Under the pieces are notes generated by a model that was not told where the DNA came from, searched no databases, and worked only from the letters and a program-made list of their open reading frames with translations. A stretch of 64,000 nucleotides of DNA from Caulobacter sp. UNC358MFTsu5.1. Lineage in GTDB: Bacteria; Pseudomonadota; Alphaproteobacteria; Caulobacterales; Caulobacteraceae. Positions within the stretch are counted from its first letter, which is position 1. Every line of letters starts with the position of its first letter. The translations under genes were made by a program, and so were the position numbers. This document shows positions 17,056-25,685 of the stretch, piece by piece. The DNA lies in the NCBI RefSeq assembly GCF_000712075.1, contig NZ_JONW01000006.1:620001-684000 (forward strand). Direction: 5' to 3'.

Positions 17056-17262
17056 ATGGTCAAAGCCAAGCCTTACGAGCCCTCTGTCGCTGAGATTCTC
17101 GCTTGGATGAGGGAGATCCGGTCGCCCAGCTGGGCGGCGACCGTTCGAAGCGTCGAATATGCGATTTCGGAGTTGAAGGAGGAGGCCCGGCGGGAGCGCC
17201 GCCGCCTGAATGCCGCCGCGCGCCGCCGTTCAGGCCAGGGGGCGAGCGCCGCGCGTCAATAG
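17056..17262 (+). CDS. Small basic hypothetical protein
   Basis: 68 residues starting MVKAKPYEPSVAEILAWMRE, with a strongly basic C-terminus ([19 protein letters not shown]). The ATG at 17056 has a GAGGAG ribosome site 8 bases upstream and is preferred over a TTG at 16981. The basic tail suggests nucleic-acid contact, but no domain is recognised. Confidence 0.5.
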   Translation: MVKAKPYEPSVAEILAWMREIRSPSWAATVRSVEYAISELKEEARRERRRLNAAARRRSGQGASAARQ

Positions 17263-17400
17263 AAGGTCCAAGCCTCGTTCGCGCCATCCGTCGCCCAACC
17301 GATTGTTGGTAAGCAGTCGCCGCGAAGCATCGACCGAACCGGCGCGTCTCGGACGGGGCTTGCTTGGGAACACTCGTTTCCACCGCGCTTCGGCAAGTGG

Positions 17401-17457
17401 CCACCGGTGGTCAATTAGCCCCTGAAATCGGCCGTTATCGTCCACCGGTGGCCAATT
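17401..17457. repeat. Direct repeat CCACCGGTGGYCAATT, two copies
   Basis: Copies at 17401-17416 and 17442-17457, 41 bases apart, differing at one position. Each contains the perfect palindrome CCACCGGTGG. No transposase gene is nearby. Multiple short repeats spaced like this occur at the ends of IS21-type elements, so this may be a solo IS end, or a paired operator. The surrounding gap 17263-17676 holds nothing else I can support. Confidence 0.5.
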
Positions 17458-17676
17458 GTCCGTCGGGATCGTTGGGTCAAATCCCGCGTGTCCCGCCAAA
17501 TTCTTCGTTGGCTTGCTCGGCCAACGGGGCCTGACGTTCGCTCTGGGTTGGATGAGCCGACGTTTTTGCCGTTCGACCGCGGCGACTTTGATTGATGGGC
17601 AGTTTACTCGGAACACGCGGAGCCATCCGTCCGCCCGACCTAGACGCGCCAAGGCGCACCTACCCCTGGCTGGTCG

Positions 17677-18174
17677 TCACGATACTGGGGTCTCGCCGCG
17701 GCCGTCGATGCGCCCGTTGGCGTCGATGGAAACGCCCTCTCGCTCAAGCCGGGCGCGCGCGGCCGCCAGCACGGCCTCGCTGAAATGCGCCGGGTGGCTC
17801 AAGGCGATGGCTTCTGCCGCAAGTTCGGGTGTCCCGTATTGCATGACCTCGGCAAACCCGTCGGTTTCATTGAGGACGCAATAGGCTAAGGCGGCAACCT
17901 CGCCGTCCTTTTCGATCTTCGGACGCAGGCGGTTCATTCGGCTGACCTTGCGACCATTTACGCGCCTCAGCTCCTCGATCGCATGCACCATCGACCAGCA
18001 GGCGTGCTCCACGGTTCCCGGCTCATGCTTGGCCGACACTGACGCAAGGCGTCGGTTCGCGGCGCGTTCAACCGCTTCAGACTTCCCCCGGGCGTTGGCG
18101 GCCATGTTGCGAAGAGCCTCCGGATCGGTGCTCAGGGCGATGCGCGCCAGCGCGTCTGTTTCAGCTTTAGTCAT
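17677..18174 (-). CDS. ICE-associated hypothetical protein
   Basis: 165 residues starting MTKAETDALARIALSTDPEA. Predicted helical, rich in Ala/Arg/Glu, with ERAANRRLASV and MVHAIEELRRVNGRKVSRM segments; no recognised domain. The ATG at 18174 is chosen because the longer upstream frame crosses the divergent promoter region. A decayed copy of its 5' end lies at 13130-13326, so the gene has been duplicated or recombined within this element. Confidence 0.65.
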   Translation of the reverse strand: MTKAETDALARIALSTDPEALRNMAANARGKSEAVERAANRRLASVSAKHEPGTVEHACWSMVHAIEELRRVNGRKVSRMNRLRPKIEKDGEVAALAYCVLNETDGFAEVMQYGTPELAAEAIALSHPAHFSEAVLAAARARLEREGVSIDANGRIDGRGETPVS

Positions 18175-18325
18175 GTAACCTCCGGACTTAGCGATAGGCG
18201 CGCGGGAAGGCGCGCACTGTAACGCCTCCCGATTGTCCCGCTCGGGAAAACCGCGCCTTTGATCCGGTCCGAACCGGGATTGGCGCCTGTTCGCACGTCT
18301 TTGGCCAACAGGCGAAGGATGGCTG

Positions 18326-19072
18326 ATGCAGAACGAAGATCGAGTGCGCACTGTACGGGACATGCTGGCGGATCATGTCCGCAGTCCGTCACTGCGTCAT
18401 ATCCGCGACCCATTTGCCCTGAGTAAGCTCGCGCGTTCCATCGTCGAGACGCTAGACCGAGGCGGTGAGGTCTGGCGCAAGTGGAACCCAGCACGCGAGA
18501 ACTTGGTGCGCGCGACCACTCGACTCTGGCTTCCGCTCGACGATCTGACCACATTTCTCAACCAGATACCGGGGGTGGCTCTAACCTCGACGGATGTCGC
18601 CCAACGGCTTCGGGCGTTCCAGGAGGAGCATCCTTGCGAGTTTCCCGATGAAGATGTGAGAGAGGCGTGCCTCGCACTGTACGAGCAGGAGCGAAGCCTT
18701 GGCACCGAACTGCCGGCGATCGTCGGCGCGCTCCAGGAGTTTGTCGCAGACGAAATCCGTCGGCTGCAGGAACGACGGCAAGCAGCCTATCGCGACAGGG
18801 CTCGGCAGGAAGCGGACGCTCTACAGCAACGCTTCCTCTCTGGCTTTGATTGTAAGTGGACGCCGGTCGAGGATCTGGCCGGGCTCTATTGCCGGGTCAA
18901 TGGTCGCGCCTACCGCCTGGACCGCGGCGTTGATCGCGTCTGGCAGCTCTCCAGGGTCGATCCGCGTGGCGATGGAAAGCACAACATCGTACTGGGCCGC
19001 TATAGCAACAGGGCTGATGCAACGCGTGTCGTGGCCAAGGCCGCTTATCAACCAGAGGCCCACTTCTTTTAG
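18326..19072 (+). CDS. ICE-associated hypothetical protein
   Basis: 248 residues, no family recognised. It begins MQNEDRVRTVRDMLADHVRS. The middle (EEHPCEFPDEDVREACLALY) is the part preserved as a pseudogene near 13.0 kb. A coiled-coil-like Arg/Glu/Gln segment (about residues 140-175) leads to a C-terminal domain with YCRVNGRAYRLDRGVDRVWQ. Divergent from the 17677-18174 gene across 151 bp; the pair probably shares a control region. Confidence 0.65.
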   Translation: MQNEDRVRTVRDMLADHVRSPSLRHIRDPFALSKLARSIVETLDRGGEVWRKWNPARENLVRATTRLWLPLDDLTTFLNQIPGVALTSTDVAQRLRAFQEEHPCEFPDEDVREACLALYEQERSLGTELPAIVGALQEFVADEIRRLQERRQAAYRDRARQEADALQQRFLSGFDCKWTPVEDLAGLYCRVNGRAYRLDRGVDRVWQLSRVDPRGDGKHNIVLGRYSNRADATRVVAKAAYQPEAHFF

Positions 19073-19440
19073 GCGGGAAAGGTGACGTGGACCGGCCCAT
19101 CGGCGCCCGCTTGCGTCGTGGTGGTCAAACCCGCTTAGCGCGGCAGAGGTTCGGGGGGCGGCGATAGTCGAGGAGGCGGGAGTTCGCGTTTTAACGCCCA
19201 GCGAGTCGCTAAGTGCGATCTGAAATTAAATAGGATGGCATTGTTTGCGCGGGGTTTTTTCAGCGGACCGGTCGCTAGCGGGTTTAGCGATTAAATTAAG
19301 AACGCCGCTGGAAGTGCGATTAGCGTTTAAATTGGGAGTCGTTGAAAAAGCTGGGTTTTGGACTCGGAAGAGGTTCGAGCCGGATTTGCGCCAAAATTAG
19401 CGCTAGGCTCAAAACGGTAGATATCGTGTGTAACGGCGAG
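19073..19440. other. AT-richer non-coding segment near the ICE edge
   Basis: Noticeably less GC than its surroundings and without a credible gene. It contains related motifs: AAGTGCGAT followed by an AAATTAAAT-type tract (19211-19232), TTTAGCGATTAAATTAAG (19283-19300) and AAGTGCGATTAGCGTTTAAA (19312-19331). Possible roles are an element end, a replication or transfer origin, or a promoter. None can be proved from the sequence. Confidence 0.4.
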
Positions 19441-19665
19441 ACTCAGGCTCGGAGCGCGCTCATGAACGGCGCCCTCGCTCGCGCGCGATCATTGGGCAAG
19501 ACCTTGGTCACGCTGGTCACGCGAACCGGCGACGCCGCCGAGCCGCTCTACGCCTCCGTCGGCTTCGAGGTGGCCGGGATCATCCCTGACTTCGCCTGGG
19601 ACCCCGACGGGGCCGCGCGGCACGCGACGACCTATATGTATCGTCGCATGGACGGCGGGCTGTGA
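19441..19665 (+). pseudogene. Truncated GNAT acetyltransferase (3' half)
   Basis: The reading MNGALARARSLGKTLVTLVT followed by RTGDAAEPLYASVGFEVAG and FAWDPDGAARHATTYMYRR is the C-terminal half of a GNAT acetyltransferase (acetyl-CoA loop onward). The N-terminal beta strands and part of the Q/RxxGxG/A loop are missing. Upstream sequence in the same frame is unrelated and AT-richer. This is best explained by insertion or deletion at about 19440, the likely edge of the mobile element. Confidence 0.65.
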
Positions 19666-19856
19666 GCGCGGATCCCTCGATCCGGTCGATGGAATGGTCT
19701 AGTCTGGAGACGCGCTCGCCCACAGGTTGAGCCGGACGCAGGGCCCAAGGCTTAACCGATCGGGGGTGACGGAAGGGAACGCCCGGGCTGCTTTCGCCAA
19801 GAGCGCCGCCCCGGTCGCCTGGGCCGCTCAAGAAACTGGATAGTGGACCGCCTGCC

Positions 19857-20738
19857 TTGCTCCCAAGATCGCTGAAGACTTTTCTCGTGGTGGCGCGCAC
19901 CCGCAATCTCACAAGGGCCGCGGCGGAGGTCAACCTCGCCCAGTCGAGCGTCAGCGATCAGATCCAGGCCCTTGAGGCCGATTTCGGCGCAAGTCTGTTC
20001 ACAAGATCGCGCTCCGGGCTCGAGGCCACCCCCGCCGGCCGGGCGCTCATTCCATACATAGAGGACATGCTACGTCTGGAGAGCGACGCCAGACGCGCGG
20101 TTGGCGACGCCGAGCGAGAAGATCCGGGCGGGCTCAGGGTCGGCGCACTGGAAACGATCGCCTCCACGGTCCTGCCCGCCCGGCTGGCCCAGTTCCGCGA
20201 CACCCGGCCGAAGGTCCCGCTCGCCGTCCAGGTCGCCGGCAGCGGCGACCTGCGGGACCAGGTTCTCACCGGAGGCATCGATCTGGCGTTCGGCTTCGGA
20301 TCGCCAGGACGCGATGCGCGACTGGCGGAACGGGAGATCGGCGCCGTTCCCCTGCGGCTGATCGCGCCCGCGACGGCGAGCGAGACGCTCGCGAGGGGGC
20401 CCGCGGGGTGGGCGCAGGCCCGGTTCGTCGTCACGCCGCGTGGCTGCGTCTTCCGCACACTGTTCGACGAGGCCTTCGCCGCGGCCGGCGTCGCACAGCC
20501 GATCGTCATGGAGGTGGGCAGCGTCGCGATGATCCCGGAACTGGTCGCGGACGGCGCCGGTTTCGGTCTCGTGCCGCACTTGGTCGCGGACGCCGCACCC
20601 GCGGCGGGCGGGCTCGCGAGCGCGGCCTGGCCCGGCCCCCCTGCGGCGCTTGTCCTGTGGTGGCGTCGCCGCCGCGTCCAGCCCGAACCCCTTCGGTCAT
20701 TCCTGGCGATGATGGCCCAGACGCCGGACGTCAGATGA
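19857..20738 (+). CDS. LysR-family transcriptional regulator
   Basis: 293 residues. The N-terminal winged helix-turn-helix reads FLVVARTRNLTRAAAEVNLA then QSSVSDQIQALEADFGASLF, followed by a periplasmic-binding-like effector domain (residues 90-290). A TAG stop lies in frame 15 bases before, so the start must be the TTG at 19857 or later. It converges with the SDR gene, overlapping 8 bases at the 3' ends. LysR proteins commonly control a neighbour; the SDR is the obvious candidate. Confidence 0.85.
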   Translation: MLPRSLKTFLVVARTRNLTRAAAEVNLAQSSVSDQIQALEADFGASLFTRSRSGLEATPAGRALIPYIEDMLRLESDARRAVGDAEREDPGGLRVGALETIASTVLPARLAQFRDTRPKVPLAVQVAGSGDLRDQVLTGGIDLAFGFGSPGRDARLAEREIGAVPLRLIAPATASETLARGPAGWAQARFVVTPRGCVFRTLFDEAFAAAGVAQPIVMEVGSVAMIPELVADGAGFGLVPHLVADAAPAAGGLASAAWPGPPAALVLWWRRRRVQPEPLRSFLAMMAQTPDVR

Positions 20739-21465
20739 GACGATGGCCGCCTTCGACATGCAGGACCGTGCCGGTGGTGAAGGCGTTGCCGATCAGGAAG
20801 GCGATCGCATCGGCGATATCGGCGGGCTCCCCGACCCGGCCGACGGGTAGCCGTGCGGCCATGGCGTTCAGGATCTCGTCCGTCCTGTCGCCGGCGACGT
20901 CCGCCCATATAGGGGAGCGCACCCAGCCGGGCGACACGGCGTTGACGCGGATCGGCGCCAGTTCGACGGCCAGCGCCCGCACGAGACCCTCCAGACCGGC
21001 GTTGATCGCGGCGACCACCGCGCCGCGTGGGGAGGGCCGGTACGCCGCGATGCCCGATGTGAATGTGATCGAGCCGCCGGGGCGCAGTTTTGGCGCGGCG
21101 TGTTTGGCCAGCAGAATGGGCCCGGTCAATTTGCTGCCGACCGCACGCTCCACCGCCTCCAGCTTCAAGTCGGGGAGGTGTTCGTAGGCGCCTCTGATGT
21201 CGGCGGCCGTGCTCACCACATGGTGAACTTCGTCGAACCGCGCGAACAGACTCCGAACCTGCGCCTCGCTCGAGAGATCGGCCGGCAGCGCCGCGAGCCG
21301 GGAGGACCCGCCCAGGGCCTTGCGGGCCGCTTCGAGTCGGGCTTCGTCCCGCCCCACGATCGTCACCGCCGCTCCGGCGGCGAGACACCGTCCGGCGGCG
21401 GCGAGGCCCATGCCGGACGAGCCGCCCACGATGACGACGACCTCGCGCTCCAGCGATCTGTGCAT
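20731..21465 (-). CDS. Short-chain dehydrogenase/reductase with altered catalytic motif
   Basis: 244 residues with the Rossmann motif VGGSSGMG (residues 13-20), ADLSS for the adenine-binding Asp, and the C-terminal NAVSPGWVRSPI and VLHVEGGHRLI elements. Ser137 is present (FTSGIA), but where YxxxK is expected the sequence is VAAIN (V151, N155) in RGAVVAAINAGLEGL. The protein therefore lacks the catalytic Tyr and Lys. It may use a different mechanism or act as a binding protein. The start is set at ATG 21465, since the 25 residues upstream lack family character. Confidence 0.85.
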   Translation of the reverse strand: MHRSLEREVVVIVGGSSGMGLAAAGRCLAAGAAVTIVGRDEARLEAARKALGGSSRLAALPADLSSEAQVRSLFARFDEVHHVVSTAADIRGAYEHLPDLKLEAVERAVGSKLTGPILLAKHAAPKLRPGGSITFTSGIAAYRPSPRGAVVAAINAGLEGLVRALAVELAPIRVNAVSPGWVRSPIWADVAGDRTDEILNAMAARLPVGRVGEPADIADAIAFLIGNAFTTGTVLHVEGGHRLI

Positions 21466-21873
21466 GCGGTTTCTCCATGTTTCGGCGCAGGCTCGCAGAA
21501 GCGGCGCTGGCGCTGAAACGGGAGAAGCCGATAGCGCCATCGGAGAGTCCGATAGATCCTCGGCCCGACTATGCGGGATGGTTCAGCCGATCATTCGGCC
21601 AGTGTCGCGCCCGCCGGCGTCACGGCAACATCCGGGGGCGACGATTGGCCGCCGCCGGCCCCGACCCGTGATCACGGACGCCGGGATTGCAGGGCAGTTT
21701 CTGCAGGCTGGACATCCGCGAGCCTCGCGGTCGCCGTGCGGGCCGGGGTTCGCCCGCCGTTGTTTTTGCTGGCACGTCGATTGCAATCCGGCCGCAGATT
21801 CACCAGGACAGACGCCATGACCGTTGGCCCCGCCATGTCGGTTCTCAGCCCGCCTCCACTGATGGGAGAAAGC
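21466..21873. other. Intergenic region without recognised gene
   Basis: About 400 bp between the SDR and DUF3088 genes. Open frames here have no protein-like composition. A GGGAGAA ribosome site lies at its right end before the DUF3088 start. Confidence 0.5.
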
Positions 21874-22221
21874 ATGAAACGCGATACGCTGTTTCTGGTC
21901 CAACCCGGATTCACGGACCCGGCCTATCCCGACCAGCGCTTCTACTGCTGGCATTGCGCGCTCCTGGAGGGCGTGCTCGCGTCCTTCCCCGAACTCGCCG
22001 AGCATATCGATGTGCAGCGCGTCGCCTGGCTCCGCCCCCGACAGGACGTTATCGCGATGGCAGGGTCGCAGAACCAGTCTTTGCCGCTGATGGTGCTGGC
22101 GGAGGGAAGCGCAACGCCGCACCGGACCGGCGAGCACAATGGACGTGTGATCGTCGCGGACAAGGACAAGATCCTCGCAGTTCTGTCCGAGAGGCATGGC
22201 TTCCCGAATCCCCACCCCTAG
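21874..22221 (+). CDS. DUF3088 family protein
   Basis: 115 residues. It starts MKRDTLFLVQPGFTDPAYPD and continues FYCWHCALLEGVLASFPELA, then NQSLPLMVL and VIVADKDKILAVLSERHGFP, the conserved pattern of DUF3088. The family looks like a thioredoxin/glutaredoxin-related fold with a CxxC (here CWHC); function unknown. A GGGAGAA ribosome site precedes the ATG. The 305-bp gap that follows, to 22526, contains nothing I can support. Confidence 0.8.
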   Translation: MKRDTLFLVQPGFTDPAYPDQRFYCWHCALLEGVLASFPELAEHIDVQRVAWLRPRQDVIAMAGSQNQSLPLMVLAEGSATPHRTGEHNGRVIVADKDKILAVLSERHGFPNPHP

Positions 22222-22526
22222 AACCCTCCGCCCGGCTGCATTCAACGGGATGTGGCCCAAGATGGGCGCGATCCGCCAGAGGATCTGATAGCCGGCACGT
22301 GGGTTATGCGCGCGCCCAGGCGCGGCGCATTGCCAATGCGAATTTCGACGAGGCCGGCAAGATGGGGTTGATTCGGGGGGCGCCGATTGGTAGTTCCGAA
22401 CCATGATGATGTTCTCTCGCGCGATCGTCCTGGGTCTTCCGCTGGCCTGACCGGCCACCGCGGCGGCGTTGCGCCGTCGAATGACCCCGCCGGCCCGGCC
22501 GGCTCACCACTTGCGAGATTGAATCA

Positions 22527-23306
22527 ATGACTGCTTCAGAAACGGCGGCCGCCCTGTCGGCCGCCCGGATCGACGACTTTGTTCGCCAGGGCTATGTGCG
22601 GCTGGACGAAGCCTTTCCCCAATCCGTGGCCGCCGAGGTCAGGGCGCGACTCTGGCAGGATCTGCCAGGCGATCCGGCCGACCCGGCGACATGGACCCAG
22701 CCGGTGGTGCGGCTGGGAATGTACGCCGAACCCGCGTTCGTCGCGGCCGCCAACACCCCCCGGCTGAGGTCGGCCTTCGACCAACTCGCCGGCCCCGGCG
22801 CATGGCGGCCGTGCGGGGCCATGGGGACCTTCCCTGTCCGGTTTCCCTCGACGCAAGACCCCGGCGACGCGGGCTGGCATATCGACGTGAGTTTCGGCGA
22901 AGGCACGGACTACATGCAGTGGCGCGTCAACGCCCGCTCCAGGGGGAGGCTGCTGCTCATGTTGTTCCTCTTCTCGGACGTGGGGGAGGCCGACGCCCCC
23001 ACCCGGGTCCGCGTCGGATCGCACAAGGCGATCGCGCGACGGATCGCCCCGGCGGGGGAAGCGGGCGTCACCCTCGGCGACCTGATCGCCGAGGACTTCG
23101 CCGGAACCTCCGACTGCGAGGTGGCCCCGGTCATCGGGCGGGCGGGGACCGTATATCTCTGCCACCCCTTCCTGGTTCACGCCGCCCAACCTCACAGAGG
23201 GACCGAGCCGCGGTTCCTCGCCCAACCGCCGCTTCTGCCGCGGGACTGGCCTGACGGCGGGGTGGATCCCTGCTCGGTGATCGGACGCGCGAGCGGGCCG
23301 GCCTGA
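22527..23306 (+). CDS. Phytanoyl-CoA dioxygenase (PhyH) family protein
   Basis: 259 residues of the Fe(II)/2-oxoglutarate oxygenase superfamily. The iron ligands are visible as HID (H118, D120, in GWHIDVSFG) and the distal H218 in PFLVHAAQPHRG, with R224 placed to bind 2-oxoglutarate. The substrate is unknown; PhyH relatives hydroxylate lipids, amino acids and small metabolites. It stands alone, followed by a strong terminator. Its 3' third is duplicated as a decayed copy near 28.0 kb. Confidence 0.85.
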   Translation: MTASETAAALSAARIDDFVRQGYVRLDEAFPQSVAAEVRARLWQDLPGDPADPATWTQPVVRLGMYAEPAFVAAANTPRLRSAFDQLAGPGAWRPCGAMGTFPVRFPSTQDPGDAGWHIDVSFGEGTDYMQWRVNARSRGRLLLMLFLFSDVGEADAPTRVRVGSHKAIARRIAPAGEAGVTLGDLIAEDFAGTSDCEVAPVIGRAGTVYLCHPFLVHAAQPHRGTEPRFLAQPPLLPRDWPDGGVDPCSVIGRASGPA

Positions 23307-23312
23307 CGAACC

Positions 23313-23348
23313 GAAGCCGGCGCCTGCCATAAGACGCCGGCTTCTTCG
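23313..23348 (+). terminator. Intrinsic-type terminator after the PhyH gene
   Basis: Perfect 10-bp inverted repeat GAAGCCGGCG (23313-23322) / CGCCGGCTTC (23335-23344) with a 12-base loop and a short TTC tail, 7 bases after the stop codon. The duplicated pseudogene copy keeps only the left arm. Confidence 0.7.
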
Positions 23349-23387
23349 ACCGGAGGGCTTCGAGGCCGGGCGGCCCTGGGGGCGGGG

Positions 23388-24044
23388 TCAGCCCGTGCGA
23401 TTCCGGGATTCGATCCTCCATCCGCCCCGGAGCCATCCGGACGGGTGAAGACCTTGAAAACACGCCAGCATGACCATCTGCCGGACCGCGTCGAACGACG
23501 CCAGCAACGGGTCGCCGTTTCTCGCGTGGGTGAGCACGGCTCCGATCATGACCAGGAAAAGGGCGGCCGACGACAGGGCCGCGATCCGGGAAAGGGGAGC
23601 CAGAAGCAGGATCAGGGCCGTGCTTACCTCGATCGCCATCACCACCCAATGCAGCCAACCGGGCCAGCCGGAGGTCTGGAAGAACGCGATCATCTCCGCG
23701 GTGTGAAGGGCCTTGCCGAGATCGAACATCAGGAAGGTCGCGGCCAGGACCCAGGCCAGGGCGAAGGTCGGAGCGGTAGGCGACGCCCCCGCAGGTCGGC
23801 TCGGCCGCCAGATGAAGACGGCGGCGATGCAGGCAACGGGACACACAAGGCCCAGGATGTCGTCCAGCCCAGAGAAGACCGGCGCCCAGGCCGCGTCCGC
23901 CATTCGGCCCGCCATGGCCAGGCCCCGGGCGCTGATCCAGGCAGCGCACACGGCCGCGAATGCGAAGGCGAGTATGCGTTCCAGGGGCGGGCCGCTCCGG
24001 CGGGCGTCCGGCAGGGTCGGCCCGGTCACAGGGCGCTTCCGCAC
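23388..24044 (-). CDS. DoxX-like integral membrane protein
   Basis: 218 residues with about five hydrophobic segments (residues 22-45, 65-80, 94-112, 133-152, 156-172), e.g. LHWVVMAIEVSTALILLLAP and IAALSSAALFLVMIGAVLTH. The ALILLLAPLSRIAALSSA...GAVLTHARNGD pattern is that of the DoxX/DoxD-like superfamily. Function unknown. The start ATG at 24044 gives a basic cytoplasmic N-terminus. Confidence 0.65.
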   Translation of the reverse strand: MRKRPVTGPTLPDARRSGPPLERILAFAFAAVCAAWISARGLAMAGRMADAAWAPVFSGLDDILGLVCPVACIAAVFIWRPSRPAGASPTAPTFALAWVLAATFLMFDLGKALHTAEMIAFFQTSGWPGWLHWVVMAIEVSTALILLLAPLSRIAALSSAALFLVMIGAVLTHARNGDPLLASFDAVRQMVMLACFQGLHPSGWLRGGWRIESRNRTG

Positions 24045-24330
24045 TGAGCTCCGGCAGCGTCATCCCGGCCTGGACGGCTTTCCAGATCGATGGTCGGCGA
24101 CATTCGTTCGCAGGCTTTCGCTTTGCGGCGCATCCGCTCCGCAGATCCGACGGACGGCGCCTGGTTGAAGGGGGCGTTGAACGCCGGGGCGGCGTGATCG
24201 GTCCTCAGGGTACCCGCCTTCACATTCGCCGGGTATGCCGAAAGCGGCCGGGTAACGTTTTGATACGTTCGGACGGCCGCCTGGCCGATCCCGACGACCC
24301 GGACATTTGGGTTCTTCTTCGGCGGCCCTC

Positions 24331-24765
24331 TCAGAGCAGGCTGCGAACCGCATTCGACCAGGCGACGACCCGATCGGCCGCACCGGGAGGACCGGCGCCA
24401 TACACATCCGCGATCGTCGCCGGCCAGGATCTTAGGACCGGATCGCCGGCGCCGCCGGGCTTCAGCACCCTTCGGGCGCCGCCGTGCGCCCGGCGATGGG
24501 CCCGGCGGATCTCGGACACGGGCAGACCCGTGTCCAGGTGCTGGACGTAGACCTCCCTCAGGGCGCTGACGGCCTCCGCTTCGAAACGCGCGGGGTGCTG
24601 GAGGTTGAAGGTCGCGACGATGACGAAGTGGAGTTTCTGCAACGCCGGATCGTTCCACTCCCACGCCGTCAGTTCGCCCAGCATCGTTTCGCAATCCCGC
24701 CCTTCCGCCCAGCGCCCGCCGCACTCCGGGCAGGACGGGCGCTCCGCGACGCCGCTGTTCGTCAT
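24331..24765 (-). CDS. DUF5946-like protein
   Basis: 144 residues. An N-terminal CPECGG plus a later RDC form a likely zinc-binding start, then WNDPALQKLHFVIVATFNLQ followed by HPARF, a pattern of DUF5946 proteins. No enzymatic role is known. The ATG at 24765 is chosen; the 34 residues upstream are low-complexity. The 290 bp downstream, to 24045, show no gene. Confidence 0.65.
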   Translation of the reverse strand: MTNSGVAERPSCPECGGRWAEGRDCETMLGELTAWEWNDPALQKLHFVIVATFNLQHPARFEAEAVSALREVYVQHLDTGLPVSEIRRAHRRAHGGARRVLKPGGAGDPVLRSWPATIADVYGAGPPGAADRVVAWSNAVRSLL

Positions 24766-24877
24766 GGCCGCTGGCCGTATCGCTCCGACGGCGCCGCCGG
24801 ATCCGACATGACCCGGGGTCCGACGGGGTCGGCCACGGCGCCCCGAGGGCGAAGAGGGCGGCCACACGGCCGGGCGC

Positions 24878-25348
24878 TCAGCACCGGTCGTCAGCCTCCG
24901 ACCCGGCTGAGGCCGGGTAGAGGCGGGTCAGCACCGCGAAGGCCACGGTGACGCTGGCGAAGCTCCACAGGAGACCGGTGACGCTCCGGCTGACAAACAG
25001 ACCGATCGCCTGGCCTCCGGTGCCCGACCCCATGCCGAAAACGGCGAGGACGGCCTGACCGATCACCACCCCAGCCACGGCGATCCCCAGCACGCGCATA
25101 TAGGCCGGCATGAGACCGGCGCTGACCAGGGGGCGCGCCAGCGAGTAGCGCGAGGCGATGATCTCGGGCCGCCCGAACGCCTTCAACTCGGCGGCCACCT
25201 CCGTTTCGTCGAGAGGCCGACCGAGGCGGGCCTCGCGCTCGGCGATCAGATCGGCGAGGGTGGCGCGGACATCCTCGGCCGCGGTGCGTCCACGCGCGCC
25301 CGGAAGCCAGAAGCGCACCCGCCCGGCATATTTATCGATCTGCGTCAT
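24878..25348 (-). CDS. HAAS-domain membrane protein (PadR partner)
   Basis: 156 residues. The N-terminal 75 form a helical, charged HAAS/DUF1700-type domain (DVRATLADLIAEREARLGRP then LDETEVAAELKAFGRPEIIA). Two or three membrane helices follow (MRVLGIAVAGVVIGQAVLAV and TGLLWSFASVTVAFAVLTRL). Proteins of this type are routinely encoded beside PadR regulators; its start overlaps the PadR stop by 17 bases. Role unknown, perhaps envelope-stress or membrane sensing. Confidence 0.75.
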   Translation of the reverse strand: MTQIDKYAGRVRFWLPGARGRTAAEDVRATLADLIAEREARLGRPLDETEVAAELKAFGRPEIIASRYSLARPLVSAGLMPAYMRVLGIAVAGVVIGQAVLAVFGMGSGTGGQAIGLFVSRSVTGLLWSFASVTVAFAVLTRLYPASAGSEADDRC

Positions 25349-25685
25349 CTTCTTCTCTCCTGAGCGCCTGCAGGCTGGCGACGAGTTGGATCAGGTCGTT
25401 CGCCAGTTCCTCCGCCACATCGAGGCCGGCGGCGGAGGACCGGTAGAAACGCCTGCGCCGTCCGTCCTCGACCCGCCATTCGCTGGCCAGCAATCCCTGA
25501 TCCTCCAACCGGCGCAGCATCGGGTACAGGGCCCCCGGTTCGATCGGAACGCTCGCCTTGGCGAGACGCTCGATCAGATCGGCGCCATATCGTTCCTGAC
25601 GCAGGGATATCAGAACGGCCAGCACCAGCGTGCCCCGTCGCAGCTCCTGGCGCAGGCCTTCATGCGGGGGGCGGGCTCTAGTCAT
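25332..25685 (-). CDS. PadR-family transcriptional regulator
   Basis: 117 residues with the PadR winged helix: RRGTLVLAVLISLRQERYGA, LIERLAKASVPIEPGALYPM, LRRLEDQGLLASEWR, then RRRFYRSSAAGLDVAEEL. Middle gene of a hydrolase-PadR-HAAS operon, overlapping both neighbours. It probably represses the operon through the repeat array at 26691-26731; that link is inferred. Confidence 0.9.
   Translation of the reverse strand: MTRARPPHEGLRQELRRGTLVLAVLISLRQERYGADLIERLAKASVPIEPGALYPMLRRLEDQGLLASEWRVEDGRRRRFYRSSAAGLDVAEELANDLIQLVASLQALRREEDDADR

Noticed and set aside
24045..24330. Minus-strand frame faintly recalling the C-terminus of a tannase (TRPLSAYP)
   Set aside because: The match is limited to a few residues and is not followed by further family motifs.
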